Shown: piece by piece, positions 15,007 to 23,414 of the stretch
Position numbering within the stretch: the stretch's first letter is position 1
How the letters are laid out: every line of letters starts with the position of its first letter
Source of the DNA: a virus
Length of the DNA: 64,000 nt
Virus record (IMG/VR): IMGVR_UViG_3300028558_000016
Span: 124,001-188,000 of that record
Strand: one strand, 5' to 3'
Notes under the pieces: model-generated
Databases searched by the model: none
Told to the model about the DNA's origin: nothing
What the model saw: only the letters and a program-made list of their open reading frames with translations
Position numbers and translations under genes: made by a program

Positions 15007-15023
15007 GTAAATATACAAATTAC
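15007..15023 (-). promoter_or_regulatory. Minus-strand promoter (GTATATTTAC)
   Basis: Read on the minus strand this is GTAATTTGTATATTTAC, of the TATATTT(G/A) class, about 27 nt before the ATG at 14980. Confidence 0.55.
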
Positions 15024-15043
15024 TATTGATACTAAAAAATTTA

Positions 15044-15283
15044 TTATTTTAGTATACGAGTAACGACCTTTTTGGTAAATTTTATTCTGAATCTCACAAT
15101 TACGAAATATTTAAAATAAATAACCCATCTTACGGATTCTGGTGAAATTTCGTAATTACTCCACACGTGCCATTCTCCTTTTGAATGGCACATTTCATTA
15201 ACGAAAATGGTTTTACATTTTCCATTATATCCGGTTGGATTAGAACAACAATTGTAACGACATTTATTTCTTTTCACAATCAA
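15044..15283 (-). CDS. Small Cys-rich basic protein
   Basis: 79 aa with CRYNCCSNPTGYNGKC near the N-terminus, a possible metal or disulfide cluster, then a hydrophobic-basic C-terminal half (VRWVIYFKYFVIVRFRIKF). The start is TTG in a TTGA overlap with the phosphoesterase stop, or GTG two codons later. Its short, odd composition keeps confidence moderate. Confidence 0.45.
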   Translation of the reverse strand: MIVKRNKCRYNCCSNPTGYNGKCKTIFVNEMCHSKGEWHVWSNYEISPESVRWVIYFKYFVIVRFRIKFTKKVVTRILK

Positions 15284-15993
15284 TATTCTATTATGAATCC
15301 ATTATTAATCAACTGCTTTATTTTCTTGTCTTCCTCATCTCTTCCAAAATCACACACAGCAGCATTTATGAATGTTGTACTGCAGTTGTTTATCTTCAAT
15401 ATTCCAGAGTTAGGACAATTCTTTTCTGGATGTATGTGACCAAACACGTGATACTTAGGTTGAATTACTTTAACTCTCTCAAGCAATTCCTTGCAACCAC
15501 ATTGGAAATAAGAATTACCATCGGCACCAGACCTTGAATCATATTGAGTCAGATCCAAAATTCCTTTAGGCGGACCGTGAGTAACTAATATGTCTGTGTC
15601 TGTTGGAATATCCATCCAATAAGACTTGATCATATTTCTCGGAACGTTGTATGCCCAATCAGTTCCAAATTTAGGAGTGTATGGACTTCCAAATATTTTT
15701 ATTCCTTCGATCTCAATGGACTCATGTTCAAGATAAATTATTCCTTCTGGTATGTCTCCTCTTGTAACCAATCCATGTTCAATGGATGTGTCATGATTTC
15801 CAGCAATAAATATCTTGTACTTGTAATGAAGAGATTTAAACCAATCGAGAAAGTCTCTCATCTCATTGTTATTCATCTCATGGCTCTTCTGTATTGTCGC
15901 ATCACCAGCGAAAATAACCATGTCAACACCTTCTAATGGGATGTCAAGAAACCCATGCTTGTTGTGGGTGTCGCTTATAAACCAAATTCTCAT
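15280..15993 (-). CDS. Calcineurin-like metallophosphoesterase
   Basis: 237 aa. Metal-binding motifs run in order: ISDTH (6-10), AGD (29-31), GNHD (65-68), a VTHGPP loop in the second half, and FGHIHPE near the C-terminus. It resembles the MPPED/class III phosphoesterases that hydrolyse phosphodiesters. Two metal ions are expected. It sits in the minus-strand accessory operon with DHFR. The substrate cannot be read from sequence. Confidence 0.85.
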   Translation of the reverse strand: MRIWFISDTHNKHGFLDIPLEGVDMVIFAGDATIQKSHEMNNNEMRDFLDWFKSLHYKYKIFIAGNHDTSIEHGLVTRGDIPEGIIYLEHESIEIEGIKIFGSPYTPKFGTDWAYNVPRNMIKSYWMDIPTDTDILVTHGPPKGILDLTQYDSRSGADGNSYFQCGCKELLERVKVIQPKYHVFGHIHPEKNCPNSGILKINNCSTTFINAAVCDFGRDEEDKKIKQLINNGFIIEY

Positions 15994-15994
15994 C

Positions 15995-16300
15995 TTAATT
16001 CTTAAATATTTTTTCCATGAATGGCATTTCTTGGATCATCTTCTTTTTGTCATCCTCATCCGGACTCTCATCATAATCTCCATTCACAACTCCTTTGCGA
16101 ACGTCTTCTAATTCAGGGAATGCCGAAAGGTCATTTACCAAATCGATCTTTGGACAAATACAATCCTCATATTTGTCCTCGTCAAATTTAAAATCGTGGT
16201 AGCCATTACCCTTAGCTCTTTCTATGATCTTGTCATATTTTCCTTCGGTGTTTCTCTCTGTGAGTTCTTGCACCAATTCTACGTTAGTTGTTTTTCCCAT
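15995..16300 (-). CDS. Hypothetical acidic protein
   Basis: 101 aa, MGKTTNVELVQELTERNTEGKYDKII..., with DEDKYEDCICPKIDL and an acidic C-terminal region (DYDESPDEDDKKK). It overlaps the upstream gene by 17 nt and leaves 1 nt to the phosphoesterase, so it is part of the same operon. No family recognised. Confidence 0.6.
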   Translation of the reverse strand: MGKTTNVELVQELTERNTEGKYDKIIERAKGNGYHDFKFDEDKYEDCICPKIDLVNDLSAFPELEDVRKGVVNGDYDESPDEDDKKKMIQEMPFMEKIFKN

Positions 16301-16610
16301 CTTCTTTGGTTTCTGGTTTGTTAATACTTTTTGCAGGTGGTCTTACTATCAATGTTTGTCCATTCCAATCCCATGACTTCAATAGTGCAAGATCCATGTT
16401 ATCCTTATATTCAACGCATAAGGCAACATCTTGTCCTTTTGGAGTTGATGCTGTGTTGCATACAAATTCGATGGATTTAATGACATGAGTAAATCCTTCA
16501 AACGGAAAATTATCTCCGTTGTTCAATGTGCCTTCTTCAATATCGCCAACAATGACGAATAATTTTCTTGAAGCTAAAGCAAATGTGTCATATACTTTAA
16601 ATGAGCTCAT
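16284..16610 (-). CDS. Small beta-barrel-like hypothetical protein
   Basis: 108 aa. SFKVYDTFALASRKLFVIVGDIEEGTLNNGDNF...IKSIEFV...DVALCVEYKDN looks like the beta-barrel of translation-factor domain 2 (short strands, GxIxxGxLxxGD-like turn). It lacks a GTPase domain. Overlap with the next gene indicates co-translation. The fold is inferred from pattern only. Confidence 0.5.
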   Translation of the reverse strand: MSSFKVYDTFALASRKLFVIVGDIEEGTLNNGDNFPFEGFTHVIKSIEFVCNTASTPKGQDVALCVEYKDNMDLALLKSWDWNGQTLIVRPPAKSINKPETKEDGKNN

Positions 16611-16611
16611 T

Positions 16612-17115
16612 TTATTTTATTTTTACATAATTATAAATTGTGAAATCGTAATTATGTTTTTCGTCTTTTGGAAAGAATTGAGATCTCATTTCCTTCCAAA
16701 TTGATTCATCTATTGAAGGAAATACTGTATCTCCTTCAAACTCCTTGTGAACTTTTGTTATCCACATCTCATCTGCAATATCGATGGTTTGTTTATAAAT
16801 CTCTCCGCCGCCGATGATGAAGCATTCGGTCTCATTCATCAACTTGGCTTCTGTAATCGCAGCCTCAATTGAGTGGACTATTATAGTTCCATCCTGATGA
16901 TATTCCTTGTTGTTTGTTACGATGATGTTGACTCTTCCAGGAAGAGGACGATACTTCTCAGGAATTGATTCGTAATTCTTTCTTCCTGTGATGACGCAAT
17001 GATCAAGAGTTTTCTCCTTGAAGAACTTCATGTCGGCCGGAAGCCTCCACAAAAGTTGATTGTCCTTTCCAATCACGTCATTCTCTGACACTGCTGCAAT
17101 TATAATTATTTTCAT
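16612..17115 (-). CDS. folA: Dihydrofolate reductase
   Basis: 167 aa. Starting at ATG 17115 gives MKIIIIAAVSENDVIGKDNQLLWRLPADMKFFK with catalytic Asp28; then VITGRKNYESIP, LPGRVNIIVT, and CFIIGGGEIYKQ for NADPH binding. It reduces dihydrofolate for thymidylate synthesis. The ATGA overlap with the upstream stop decides the start over an upstream in-frame codon at 17133. No thymidylate synthase is in this window. Confidence 0.93.
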   Translation of the reverse strand: MKIIIIAAVSENDVIGKDNQLLWRLPADMKFFKEKTLDHCVITGRKNYESIPEKYRPLPGRVNIIVTNNKEYHQDGTIIVHSIEAAITEAKLMNETECFIIGGGEIYKQTIDIADEMWITKVHKEFEGDTVFPSIDESIWKEMRSQFFPKDEKHNYDFTIYNYVKIK

Positions 17116-17399
17116 AAGTTTGGATTTATCCATTGATCAATTTTTAATTTTGCCTCATCGTAATTTCTCTCGCCTATGAAGTAGAAATCTTTAAACTTTC
17201 CATTATACGTTATTACTCCGTCGATTGTTCCGTCTGAATCTCTATAAATGACGCTGAGTTCCTTCATGTTTGGTTCTTTCTTCTCAATATACTCGAGCAC
17301 ATTCTCGATGTCATTGGTGACAGACATGCCTCCACGATTTTCGTCTTCTATGAATAGAATTTTTCCATCTATCTTATATGTAAAACTGCTTCCTCTCAT
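17112..17399 (-). CDS. Hypothetical protein upstream of folA
   Basis: 95 aa, MRGSSFTYKIDGKILFIEDENRGGMSVTNDIENVLEYIEKKE..., an alpha/beta small protein with a DSDGTIDGVITYNGKFKDFYFIGE strand-turn pattern. It overlaps both neighbours by 4 nt. The pattern is compatible with a small regulatory domain; no family assigned. Confidence 0.6.
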   Translation of the reverse strand: MRGSSFTYKIDGKILFIEDENRGGMSVTNDIENVLEYIEKKEPNMKELSVIYRDSDGTIDGVITYNGKFKDFYFIGERNYDEAKLKIDQWINPNL

Positions 17400-17590
17400 A
17401 ACTTAAGTAATGGTGACAATAAAATAAACACTATCATTGCTAAGAAGAAATACATGAGCACAACCAATAACAAAGTTTGGAGTGGACCTGCATCAAAAGT
17501 TATTTTATTCCAAAAATTAGTCTTAGATATGCGAACAGACAGAAATGCTGGAATAATAAGAGACAAGAAATATGTTATAATAAGAATCAT
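17396..17590 (-). CDS. Small membrane protein
   Basis: 64 aa with two hydrophobic segments: ILIITYFLSLIIPAFL (residues 2-17) and a long one near 38-60 (LLLVVLMYFFLAMIVFILLSPLL). The short loop between them carries a few basic residues. Operon member with 4-nt overlaps. Function unknown. Confidence 0.6.
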   Translation of the reverse strand: MILIITYFLSLIIPAFLSVRISKTNFWNKITFDAGPLQTLLLVVLMYFFLAMIVFILLSPLLKL

Positions 17591-17985
17591 TTTAAAACAT
17601 CTCCTCTATGAAACATTAACCATTTCTCTCTATTAATCTTGTTTATCGTCTGTCTTCCATCTGGACCTTTTATTATTATCATGTAAGGACCAGGGCCTTT
17701 ATAGGATAATTCTTCTGGATTGAATTCCATTATCTGTCCAGGCGGAAGATTCATCTCTCTTGCTGAATACCAGCCTTTTCCTTCTGGAGCTCTTCTTGCG
17801 ACAACCCTCATTGAGTCTATTATTTTCTTTCTTTGTGAATGCATCGCAAGTGTAAACTTCTTTAGACTGTCTTTCAATTCTTTATTAAAGACATCGTGAA
17901 TGTTTCCAAGAACCTTGTCCTTTGAATGATCGTGTCCGCATGAGACCATCAAAGATATTGCAATCAATAAAACTATTTTCTTCAT
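17587..17985 (-). CDS. Predicted lipoprotein
   Basis: 132 aa. MKKIVLLIAISLMVSCGHDH is a signal peptide with lipobox MVSC (Cys16). The mature part starts with a helical, His/Lys-rich region and contains ARRAPEGKGWYSAREMNLPPGQIMEFNPEELSYKGPGPYMIIIKGPDGRQTINKINREKW, a compact beta domain. Likely anchored in the host envelope. Function unknown. Confidence 0.7.
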   Translation of the reverse strand: MKKIVLLIAISLMVSCGHDHSKDKVLGNIHDVFNKELKDSLKKFTLAMHSQRKKIIDSMRVVARRAPEGKGWYSAREMNLPPGQIMEFNPEELSYKGPGPYMIIIKGPDGRQTINKINREKWLMFHRGDVLK

Positions 17986-18353
17986 GATTTCTTTTCTTTG
18001 TCCTTTAAATAAAATGAATAAATTTCTTCCACTGTATATTGGTATGTGTGTGTTCTTACATCAAGACCTTGTCCAGGAGCTTGTGGATAATGATAAACCA
18101 AAGGTCGACCAATAGTGTTATCTTCTTTATAATGTTTGAGAGGCTTAACAAAAGTTTTCCAAGTGACGAACGTAGCGAACTCAGTTGCATTTTTCTTCTT
18201 TTCTTCTGCTTCCTCTTTTTCACGTTCACCTGCCACGTTTCCTAACGCTATAGAAAATAAGAACCAAAGTCCAAACCAGGCATTGTCGAAATAAAGTCCA
18301 AGCGTTGCTGAGATAACAACACCCGCTATTGATAGTATTAATAATTTGTTCAT
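17982..18353 (-). CDS. Membrane protein
   Basis: 123 aa with two N-terminal hydrophobic segments (LLILSIAGVVISATLGLYF and AWFGLWFLFSIALGNVAG), then a charged stretch (EREKEEAEEKKK) and a C-terminal soluble part with VYHYPQAPGQGLDVRTHTYQY. It overlaps the lipoprotein by 4 nt. No family recognised. Confidence 0.6.
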   Translation of the reverse strand: MNKLLILSIAGVVISATLGLYFDNAWFGLWFLFSIALGNVAGEREKEEAEEKKKNATEFATFVTWKTFVKPLKHYKEDNTIGRPLVYHYPQAPGQGLDVRTHTYQYTVEEIYSFYLKDKEKKS

Positions 18354-18355
18354 AG

Positions 18356-18637
18356 TTATTGTATTGGATTTACTTCGTATAATTCGTGGCTAATATCATC
18401 GGAATCATCACCCTCATAAGCTGCGAATACAATTCTATCTACGAATTTTTTCTCGCCAGCTTCATCAAGAGGTGGATATTTATTTTTCTTCAAATATTTT
18501 TTATGGCCTTCCAAGGAATCCATTATAAATTTAACCTGTGCTTCCTTCTCATCATTGGCTATCACCAGTGATGAATAATACACATTGCAGTCCTCTCTGG
18601 AACCTCTGTCTGGCGTGAATACTAAAAAATATCTCAT
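18356..18637 (-). CDS. Hypothetical protein, first gene of the minus operon
   Basis: 93 aa from ATG 18637 (MRYFLVFTPDRGSRED...). A TTG at 18682 could extend it by 15 residues but is less likely. The body has VYYSSLVIANDEKEAQVKFIMDSL and an acidic C-terminus. The promoter at 18733-18748 lies about 100 nt upstream. Confidence 0.6.
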   Translation of the reverse strand: MRYFLVFTPDRGSREDCNVYYSSLVIANDEKEAQVKFIMDSLEGHKKYLKKNKYPPLDEAGEKKFVDRIVFAAYEGDDSDDISHELYEVNPIQ

Positions 18638-18732
18638 AAATTTCCAAATTATTTCCAAAAACTTTCCAATTTCATGGAACAATTGCGTTTCCGTTACGTA
18701 TAACAGGAAGTATCAGAATCGAATTGTTCAGA

Positions 18733-18748
18733 CGTAAATATAAGCAAA
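18733..18748 (-). promoter_or_regulatory. Minus-strand promoter of the DHFR operon
   Basis: On the minus strand TTTGCTTATATTTACG, a TATATTT(G/A) element that would start the ten-gene operon 18637 to 15044. The leader before the first ATG is about 85-100 nt. Confidence 0.55.
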
Positions 18749-18812
18749 TTTTCTGAATAGATAATTCCGATCATGTCCTAAAACGTTTAATAACCAGTTA
18801 AAAATAAACAAG

Positions 18813-19937
18813 ATGGCTCGCTTAACAGAAAACACAAGCATTAAGAAAAGAACACAATCGCCTTTAGATAAAGTATTCTGCGACGAACCCTACGCGCAGG
18901 AGTTGTACGAGAAGTACTGCGATTATTTTGAAGGGAAAAAGGTCACATCAAAAGACATGGAGACCGGCGAGATGTGCAAAGCACAAGTAATCTCGATCAA
19001 CGGCAACAAGATCCTTGTTCAAGCCGACAACACGCAAGCAATTTATCTCGATCTTCTAAAGGAAAACAAGTTCCTCGAAAAACAAGGAATAACTGAAAAC
19101 CTTAGAACAGGAATGTTCGTTGACGTTCTCGTCGACGGTTCAGACAAAGGAATGTACACCGGCTCAATGGAGAAGGCATTCAAATCAAAGATCAAGAAGG
19201 AATTAATGGTGGCCTTGAAAAACAAGGACTCAGCATACAAGGTGACTGTCAAGAGCATCAACGAAGGAGGATTCATAGTTGACCTCGGCGGACTCGATTG
19301 CTTCATGCCAGGTTCTTTGGCTGCAGCAAACAAGATCACAAACTTCGAATCAATGCTTGGAAAAGAAATCTACGTAATGGTAGAAAACTTCCTCGAAGCA
19401 TCTGACATGTTTGTGGTATCAAACAAGAAATACATCCAATCGATACTTCCATCAAAAGTAAAAGAACTCGATTTCGGAAATACATACTCAGGAACTGTAA
19501 CAGGCGTAATGGCCTACGGAGCATTCATCGAATGGGACGACATCTTCACTGGACTACTTCACGAAAGCGAAGGAGACAACATCAAGAATCTTAAAGCCGG
19601 AGACGAAATCCAATTCTGGGTTAAAGAGGTAAGAGAAGGTGGAAAAGATATAAGAATAATTCTAACCCAAAAAGGTCCTTCAGCAGAACACAAGCTGTAC
19701 CAAGAATTCAAGGACAAGTACGAAGGAGAAATATTCGCAAATGCAAGAGTAAAAGACATAAAACCTTTCGGAGTCTTCATCGAAATGAAGGACGGAATAG
19801 TCGGAATGCTTTCGCCAAGAGAATTCAAAAAGCTTGGTAAGTTCAAAGAGGAAGACATGGTTGACGTTCACGTTAAACAGGTAGATGTTGGAACTAAAAG
19901 AGTTCACCTTAAAGCATTAACAGACGATGAATCCTAA
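18813..19937 (+). CDS. Ribosomal protein S1-like protein (four S1 domains)
   Basis: 374 aa. Four OB-fold S1 repeats can be seen at about 39-110, 138-205, 221-287 and 303-368; the clearest are KVTVKSINEGGFIVDLGGLDCFMP, SGTVTGVMAYGAFIEWDDIFTGLLH and NARVKDIKPFGVFIEMKDGIVGML. Cellular S1 has about six and binds mRNA on the 30S subunit; a shortened copy could favour phage mRNAs or act in replication or RNA turnover. Codon choice here uses more C-ending codons than the neighbours. The next gene overlaps its end by 11 nt. Confidence 0.85.
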   Translation: MARLTENTSIKKRTQSPLDKVFCDEPYAQELYEKYCDYFEGKKVTSKDMETGEMCKAQVISINGNKILVQADNTQAIYLDLLKENKFLEKQGITENLRTGMFVDVLVDGSDKGMYTGSMEKAFKSKIKKELMVALKNKDSAYKVTVKSINEGGFIVDLGGLDCFMPGSLAAANKITNFESMLGKEIYVMVENFLEASDMFVVSNKKYIQSILPSKVKELDFGNTYSGTVTGVMAYGAFIEWDDIFTGLLHESEGDNIKNLKAGDEIQFWVKEVREGGKDIRIILTQKGPSAEHKLYQEFKDKYEGEIFANARVKDIKPFGVFIEMKDGIVGMLSPREFKKLGKFKEEDMVDVHVKQVDVGTKRVHLKALTDDES

Positions 19938-20355
19938 AGAAATCTTCGAAAAGAATAAACAGCTGTCCACAATGGACCCTGTTTTCGATCACGTGTTTGA
20001 AGTCGTTTTTCCGATCAGTTTAAGATCGGAAAACGACTATCTCTCGCTGATGTTAAAAAGCGTGGACCTCGCCACTCTAACATTCAATCTGCTTGTTGAT
20101 GAGAATAAAAGAATTATTCCATTAAATGAAATCATCGCTCTCACAAAGACCAAAGACGAAGACCTCAGAGTAGTTCTTTGCAGACAGGACGGCGAGACGA
20201 TTCTTTCTACAATCTATCACAAATGTAAATTTTCAATAAACATAGACTATCTGTTTATTCTAAACAGCGAATCAACTGGAACAAAGGAAATTCTTGTCTA
20301 TTTTGAATATGCAAGCAAAAGCGTTTACGACGAAAACAATAATAAAATATCATAA
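19927..20355 (+). CDS. Hypothetical protein, possible virion component
   Basis: 142 aa, MNPKEIFEKNKQLSTMDPVFDHVFEVVFPISLRSEN..., beta-rich (LTFNLLVDENKRIIPLNEI; KCKFSINIDYLFILNS; EILVYFEYASKSVYDENN). The strand pattern would fit a small tail or tube-type protein. It overlaps the S1-like gene and abuts the next one. No homology recognised. Confidence 0.55.
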   Translation: MNPKEIFEKNKQLSTMDPVFDHVFEVVFPISLRSENDYLSLMLKSVDLATLTFNLLVDENKRIIPLNEIIALTKTKDEDLRVVLCRQDGETILSTIYHKCKFSINIDYLFILNSESTGTKEILVYFEYASKSVYDENNNKIS

Positions 20356-21015
20356 ATGAATACATCATACGGAAGCATTTGGAACGGCTTCACATCAAAC
20401 AGAACCAAAGAGATTATAAGAGACAACGAGGAAAAAACTTTCATAGGAAAACCTCACATCATCTTGAATCTGATTGACCCAGCCGTCACAGATTTTATAA
20501 ATCCAAACGAATTGTTCAAGACTTTATCTGACAACGAGTTTGCTGATTTTGCTCCAGAAGTAAATCTAATGTTGGCAGATCCTTCTTACCAATTTGCAAT
20601 AATAGAAATGGTTGCTGATGGAATAGACAGCTTTTGGAAATACAAAAAACTTGGTGGGACCTGGATTGAAACAAAGGCTGAAGCATTGAAAAACCTTGAT
20701 GGTCACATCGAGGAAGCATTGTCGAGACTTCAAATAGAAGTTGCAGTCTATTACAACATCGAAGCATTCGGCTCATTCATAAGAACAAGCCCACAGACGA
20801 TTGGAAAGATCACAGGAGAACAAATCAAGACCTGCACGGAATACAGAAATCTTTTGGAATCTTCAAGACCTTATGTAACTAAAAGAATCGAAGATGACTT
20901 AAGACCTCTCATTGACAGCGATGAAGCCAAAATCGAAAACGACATCTACATGTTGAACATCCTGTTGAAGAAATATCCGAACTACAAAGAATTATTAGAC
21001 TCAATTAAACAATAA
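20356..21015 (+). CDS. Hypothetical helical protein
   Basis: 219 aa, MNTSYGSIWNGFTSNRTKEIIRDNEEKTFIGKPHIILNLIDPAVTDFINPNELF, mostly helical with a charged C-terminal half (RPLIDSDEAKIENDIYMLNILLKKYPNYKELLDSIKQ). It abuts the previous gene and overlaps the next (TAATG). Context among conserved phage genes suggests a virion or assembly role; nothing specific is seen. Confidence 0.55.
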   Translation: MNTSYGSIWNGFTSNRTKEIIRDNEEKTFIGKPHIILNLIDPAVTDFINPNELFKTLSDNEFADFAPEVNLMLADPSYQFAIIEMVADGIDSFWKYKKLGGTWIETKAEALKNLDGHIEEALSRLQIEVAVYYNIEAFGSFIRTSPQTIGKITGEQIKTCTEYRNLLESSRPYVTKRIEDDLRPLIDSDEAKIENDIYMLNILLKKYPNYKELLDSIKQ

Positions 21016-21392
21016 TGATTGGCGTAACTTCCGAGTCAAAAACATTTCTTGGAATACCTTTGAAAAGAGGGATAACAAGAGAAGTGTTGCTGATCGGAAA
21101 ATACGCATTCAAATTTCCTTCGTTCAGATCATGGTGGCTCTTCCTTGAAGGATTACAGTGCAACATGAACGAGCTTCAAAGACAAAGATGCAGCGAACAC
21201 TTCTGTCCAATCCTGTTTAAACTTCCTGGAGGATTCTTGATAGTCATGCCACGTGCAACTGAGACATCATTGACCGATGATGAATATGAAGAATTCAGAA
21301 AGATTAATGAGCTCCACTGCTACGTGGAAAGAAAGGATTGCAGCTTTGGAATACTAAAAGGAAAATTAACCGCAGTCGATTACGGATCATGA
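21015..21392 (+). CDS. Conserved phage-type hypothetical protein
   Basis: 125 aa. The pattern KFPSFRSWWLFLEGLQCNMNE...CPILFKLPGGFLIVMPRA...FGILKGKLTAVDYGS is one I associate with small kinase-like hypothetical proteins of tailed phages (terminal AVDYG), but no catalytic set is complete. Three Cys and a Trp-rich core are seen. It overlaps both neighbours. Confidence 0.5.
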   Translation: MIGVTSESKTFLGIPLKRGITREVLLIGKYAFKFPSFRSWWLFLEGLQCNMNELQRQRCSEHFCPILFKLPGGFLIVMPRATETSLTDDEYEEFRKINELHCYVERKDCSFGILKGKLTAVDYGS

Positions 21393-21604
21393 TTCAGATT
21401 GGAGACGTCATAATACATCCCAGAGGACACAAAGCAACCATACAATCGTATGATGGATATGAATTGATATTAATCTGGTATGATCCATTATGGGGATTCA
21501 AAAGAGAAACAATACTAAATCCTGACAAATTCATTAAGGAATTTATTAGAAACAAAAGAAAAGACTTGGTCATAGCCATAATAAAAGAGGGGAATGTTTA
21601 TTAA
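21389..21604 (+). CDS. Small beta protein (KOW/Tudor-like)
   Basis: 71 aa from ATG 21389 (ATGA overlap with the upstream stop). MIQIGDVIIHPRGHKATIQSYDGYELILIWYDPLWGFKRE has the strand-turn pattern of small SH3-like/KOW barrels, followed by a basic helix FIKEFIRNKRKDLV. The stop lies inside the terminator stem. Function unknown; possible nucleic-acid binding. Confidence 0.55.
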   Translation: MIQIGDVIIHPRGHKATIQSYDGYELILIWYDPLWGFKRETILNPDKFIKEFIRNKRKDLVIAIIKEGNVY

Positions 21605-21618
21605 ACATTCCCTTTTTA
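21590..21618 (+). terminator. Intrinsic terminator
   Basis: GGGAATGTTT and AAACATTCCC form a perfect 10-bp stem followed by TTTTT; flanking AAAAGA/TTTTT extends it. It ends the S1-like operon right before the late promoter of the amidoligase-like gene. Confidence 0.88.
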
Positions 21619-21623
21619 ATTTC

Positions 21624-21637
21624 AAATATATACGATA
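21624..21637 (+). promoter_or_regulatory. Late-type promoter candidate (AAATATATACGATA)
   Basis: TATATA ends 5 nt before the ATG at 21638, the same spacing as at 7864 and 40696. Confidence 0.55.
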
Positions 21638-23062
21638 ATGAACATTCAAGACGAAAAAATATTAGCCGGAGTCGTTCTCGGCTTTGAGTGGGAATTTTAT
21701 TCCAACAAGACCAGACATGAGATTGCTAAGGAAGTAGGATCAATCGTGAAGAAAAAGATCAAGGTCGGCGACATGTATCACTCAGAGACCGAAATTGGTG
21801 ACAACGTTTGGAAGATCGAACCAGATTTCTCAGGTGGAATAAGAATGGTTGAGCTCATCACTGAGCCGATGCCATACCACGAAGCGATTGCAACACTGTT
21901 CAAGGTTTTAACCTGGATGAGAGAGAACGCATGGACAGACGAGAAGTGCGCTTTGCACGCCAACATATCATTTGACAAGTTCAAGCTCACAGACATGAAG
22001 GACAGAATTGAAGCCATCAACAGATTGAAATTCGTTCTTGGATTCGACGAGGATTTCGTTTACGAAAGATTCCCTAAGAGAAAGACTTCCATCTACGCGA
22101 GAAGCATCAACAGCATATTTCCTATTAACAAATTCGTATATGCAGACAACGTCGACACCATACACAAAGAAAATTACGAGCTTCCTTCTGAAAAGTATTT
22201 CGGAATTAACTTCTCGAAACTTGACAAGGAATACCTCGAGATAAGATACATGGGTGGAAGAGGCTATGAGAAGAAAGGTCACGCAGTTAAAGAGATAGTC
22301 GATTACGTTGCACTGTTCACATACAACACCCTTCAAAACAATTACACATACACGGCAGTTGAGGTTTCCAAATTAAAGAATGCAATGAAGGACTACCAAA
22401 AAGTGGTTCAATCTTTTTCTGACATCGACGCATTCTTCTTGAACTATCCAAACATAAGACTCTTCGTGGATCTAAAAGGAGAACGTGAAGTTCTTAAAAC
22501 CTTCTGGACCAAATTAAGAGACCAATTATTCGATTTAATAGTTCGATGCGGAATGAGAAGAGGAATGATCAACTATGACGCTGATGTCGCAAGATACCAG
22601 GTAAAGGATGCCATTCTTCAAAAGGCTTTCCCCATCAGAGGAATGGAAATATTCGATTGCAAGATACATTCAGGAAACATCCTGGAATGCGATCTGTATC
22701 GTTGTGAGATAACTAACGCTCATATTTTAGATTCAAATCTCTATTCAGGAAACAACGTCAAGAAGAGCAAGATCATCAACACGCCATTCCACTCATACAA
22801 CGAATGCAGCGACACTTACATAGACAACAAGAAGCACATCATCAACGGAAAGGTTGAGAGAGGCATCATTCGTTCAGGTGACATCGGTCCAACTGCAAAA
22901 ATCTCAAAAGAGACGGAAGTCATTCAGGCAATCCTGGATGGAAAAGATCACAAGGACACTCCAGGAAAACAAGGTGGTCCATCAAGACAAGGTGGAAAAG
23001 ATAAGGACATGCCAAGAACAAATCCAGGTTTCAAATTCAAGATGCCTCAAAATGAAAAATAG
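21638..23062 (+). CDS. Amidoligase-like protein with pentapeptide-type C-terminal region
   Basis: 474 aa. The N-terminal half (GFEWEFY near 16, WKIEPDFSGGIRMVELITEPMPYHEAI, W..ENAWTDEKCALHANISFD) resembles the amidoligase/COOH-NH2 ligase fold: an acidic GxExE-type strand, a D..E-ITEP motif and a CxxHxNxS metal site. Then comes a helical part and, from about residue 355, short repeats (FDCKIHSGNILECDLYRCEITNAHILDSNLYSG) typical of a pentapeptide-like beta-helix. The C-terminus is Gly/Lys/Pro-rich. Phage amidoligases are thought to form amide bonds on proteins or envelope peptides. Confidence 0.5.
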   Translation: MNIQDEKILAGVVLGFEWEFYSNKTRHEIAKEVGSIVKKKIKVGDMYHSETEIGDNVWKIEPDFSGGIRMVELITEPMPYHEAIATLFKVLTWMRENAWTDEKCALHANISFDKFKLTDMKDRIEAINRLKFVLGFDEDFVYERFPKRKTSIYARSINSIFPINKFVYADNVDTIHKENYELPSEKYFGINFSKLDKEYLEIRYMGGRGYEKKGHAVKEIVDYVALFTYNTLQNNYTYTAVEVSKLKNAMKDYQKVVQSFSDIDAFFLNYPNIRLFVDLKGEREVLKTFWTKLRDQLFDLIVRCGMRRGMINYDADVARYQVKDAILQKAFPIRGMEIFDCKIHSGNILECDLYRCEITNAHILDSNLYSGNNVKKSKIINTPFHSYNECSDTYIDNKKHIINGKVERGIIRSGDIGPTAKISKETEVIQAILDGKDHKDTPGKQGGPSRQGGKDKDMPRTNPGFKFKMPQNEK

Positions 23063-23411
23063 AATATTCAGATATGAGAACTTTCTAAACGAGGATGAGC
23101 ATCCATCGGTGGATGTTGCTGGAATTGGAAAGGTGAGATTATACTCTGAGATGAACGACTATCACTCTGGGCAATCCTACATGGTCACATACGCATTAGG
23201 ACCAAACGATGATGAGCTTGGACATTGCGACTGGAGCGAGTACAACAAGGAGATAAGCATTGAGATGATGGAAGTTAAGGAGCAATACAGAAGAAAAGGA
23301 ATAGCAAGTCTTTTGATGAACACCATAAAAGAGACCAATCCTGGTCAGAAAATTAATTATGGATATTCAACAGAGGATGGAACAAAATGGCTCCAGAAAT
23401 ACAATATATAG
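23052..23411 (+). CDS. GNAT acetyltransferase with cargo leader
   Basis: 119 aa from ATG 23052. The leader MKNRIFRYENFLNE/DE is followed by a GNAT core: IEMMEVKEQYRRKGIASLLMNTIKE with the acetyl-CoA loop QYRRKGIA (78-85), and NYGYSTEDGTKWLQKYN at the end. It would transfer acetyl groups to an unknown amine. The C-terminal pattern is like ribosomal or toxin-modifying GNATs. The leader suggests the enzyme is packed into the head. Overlaps the upstream gene by 11 nt. Confidence 0.75.
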   Translation: MKNRIFRYENFLNEDEHPSVDVAGIGKVRLYSEMNDYHSGQSYMVTYALGPNDDELGHCDWSEYNKEISIEMMEVKEQYRRKGIASLLMNTIKETNPGQKINYGYSTEDGTKWLQKYNI

Positions 23412-23414
23412 ACC

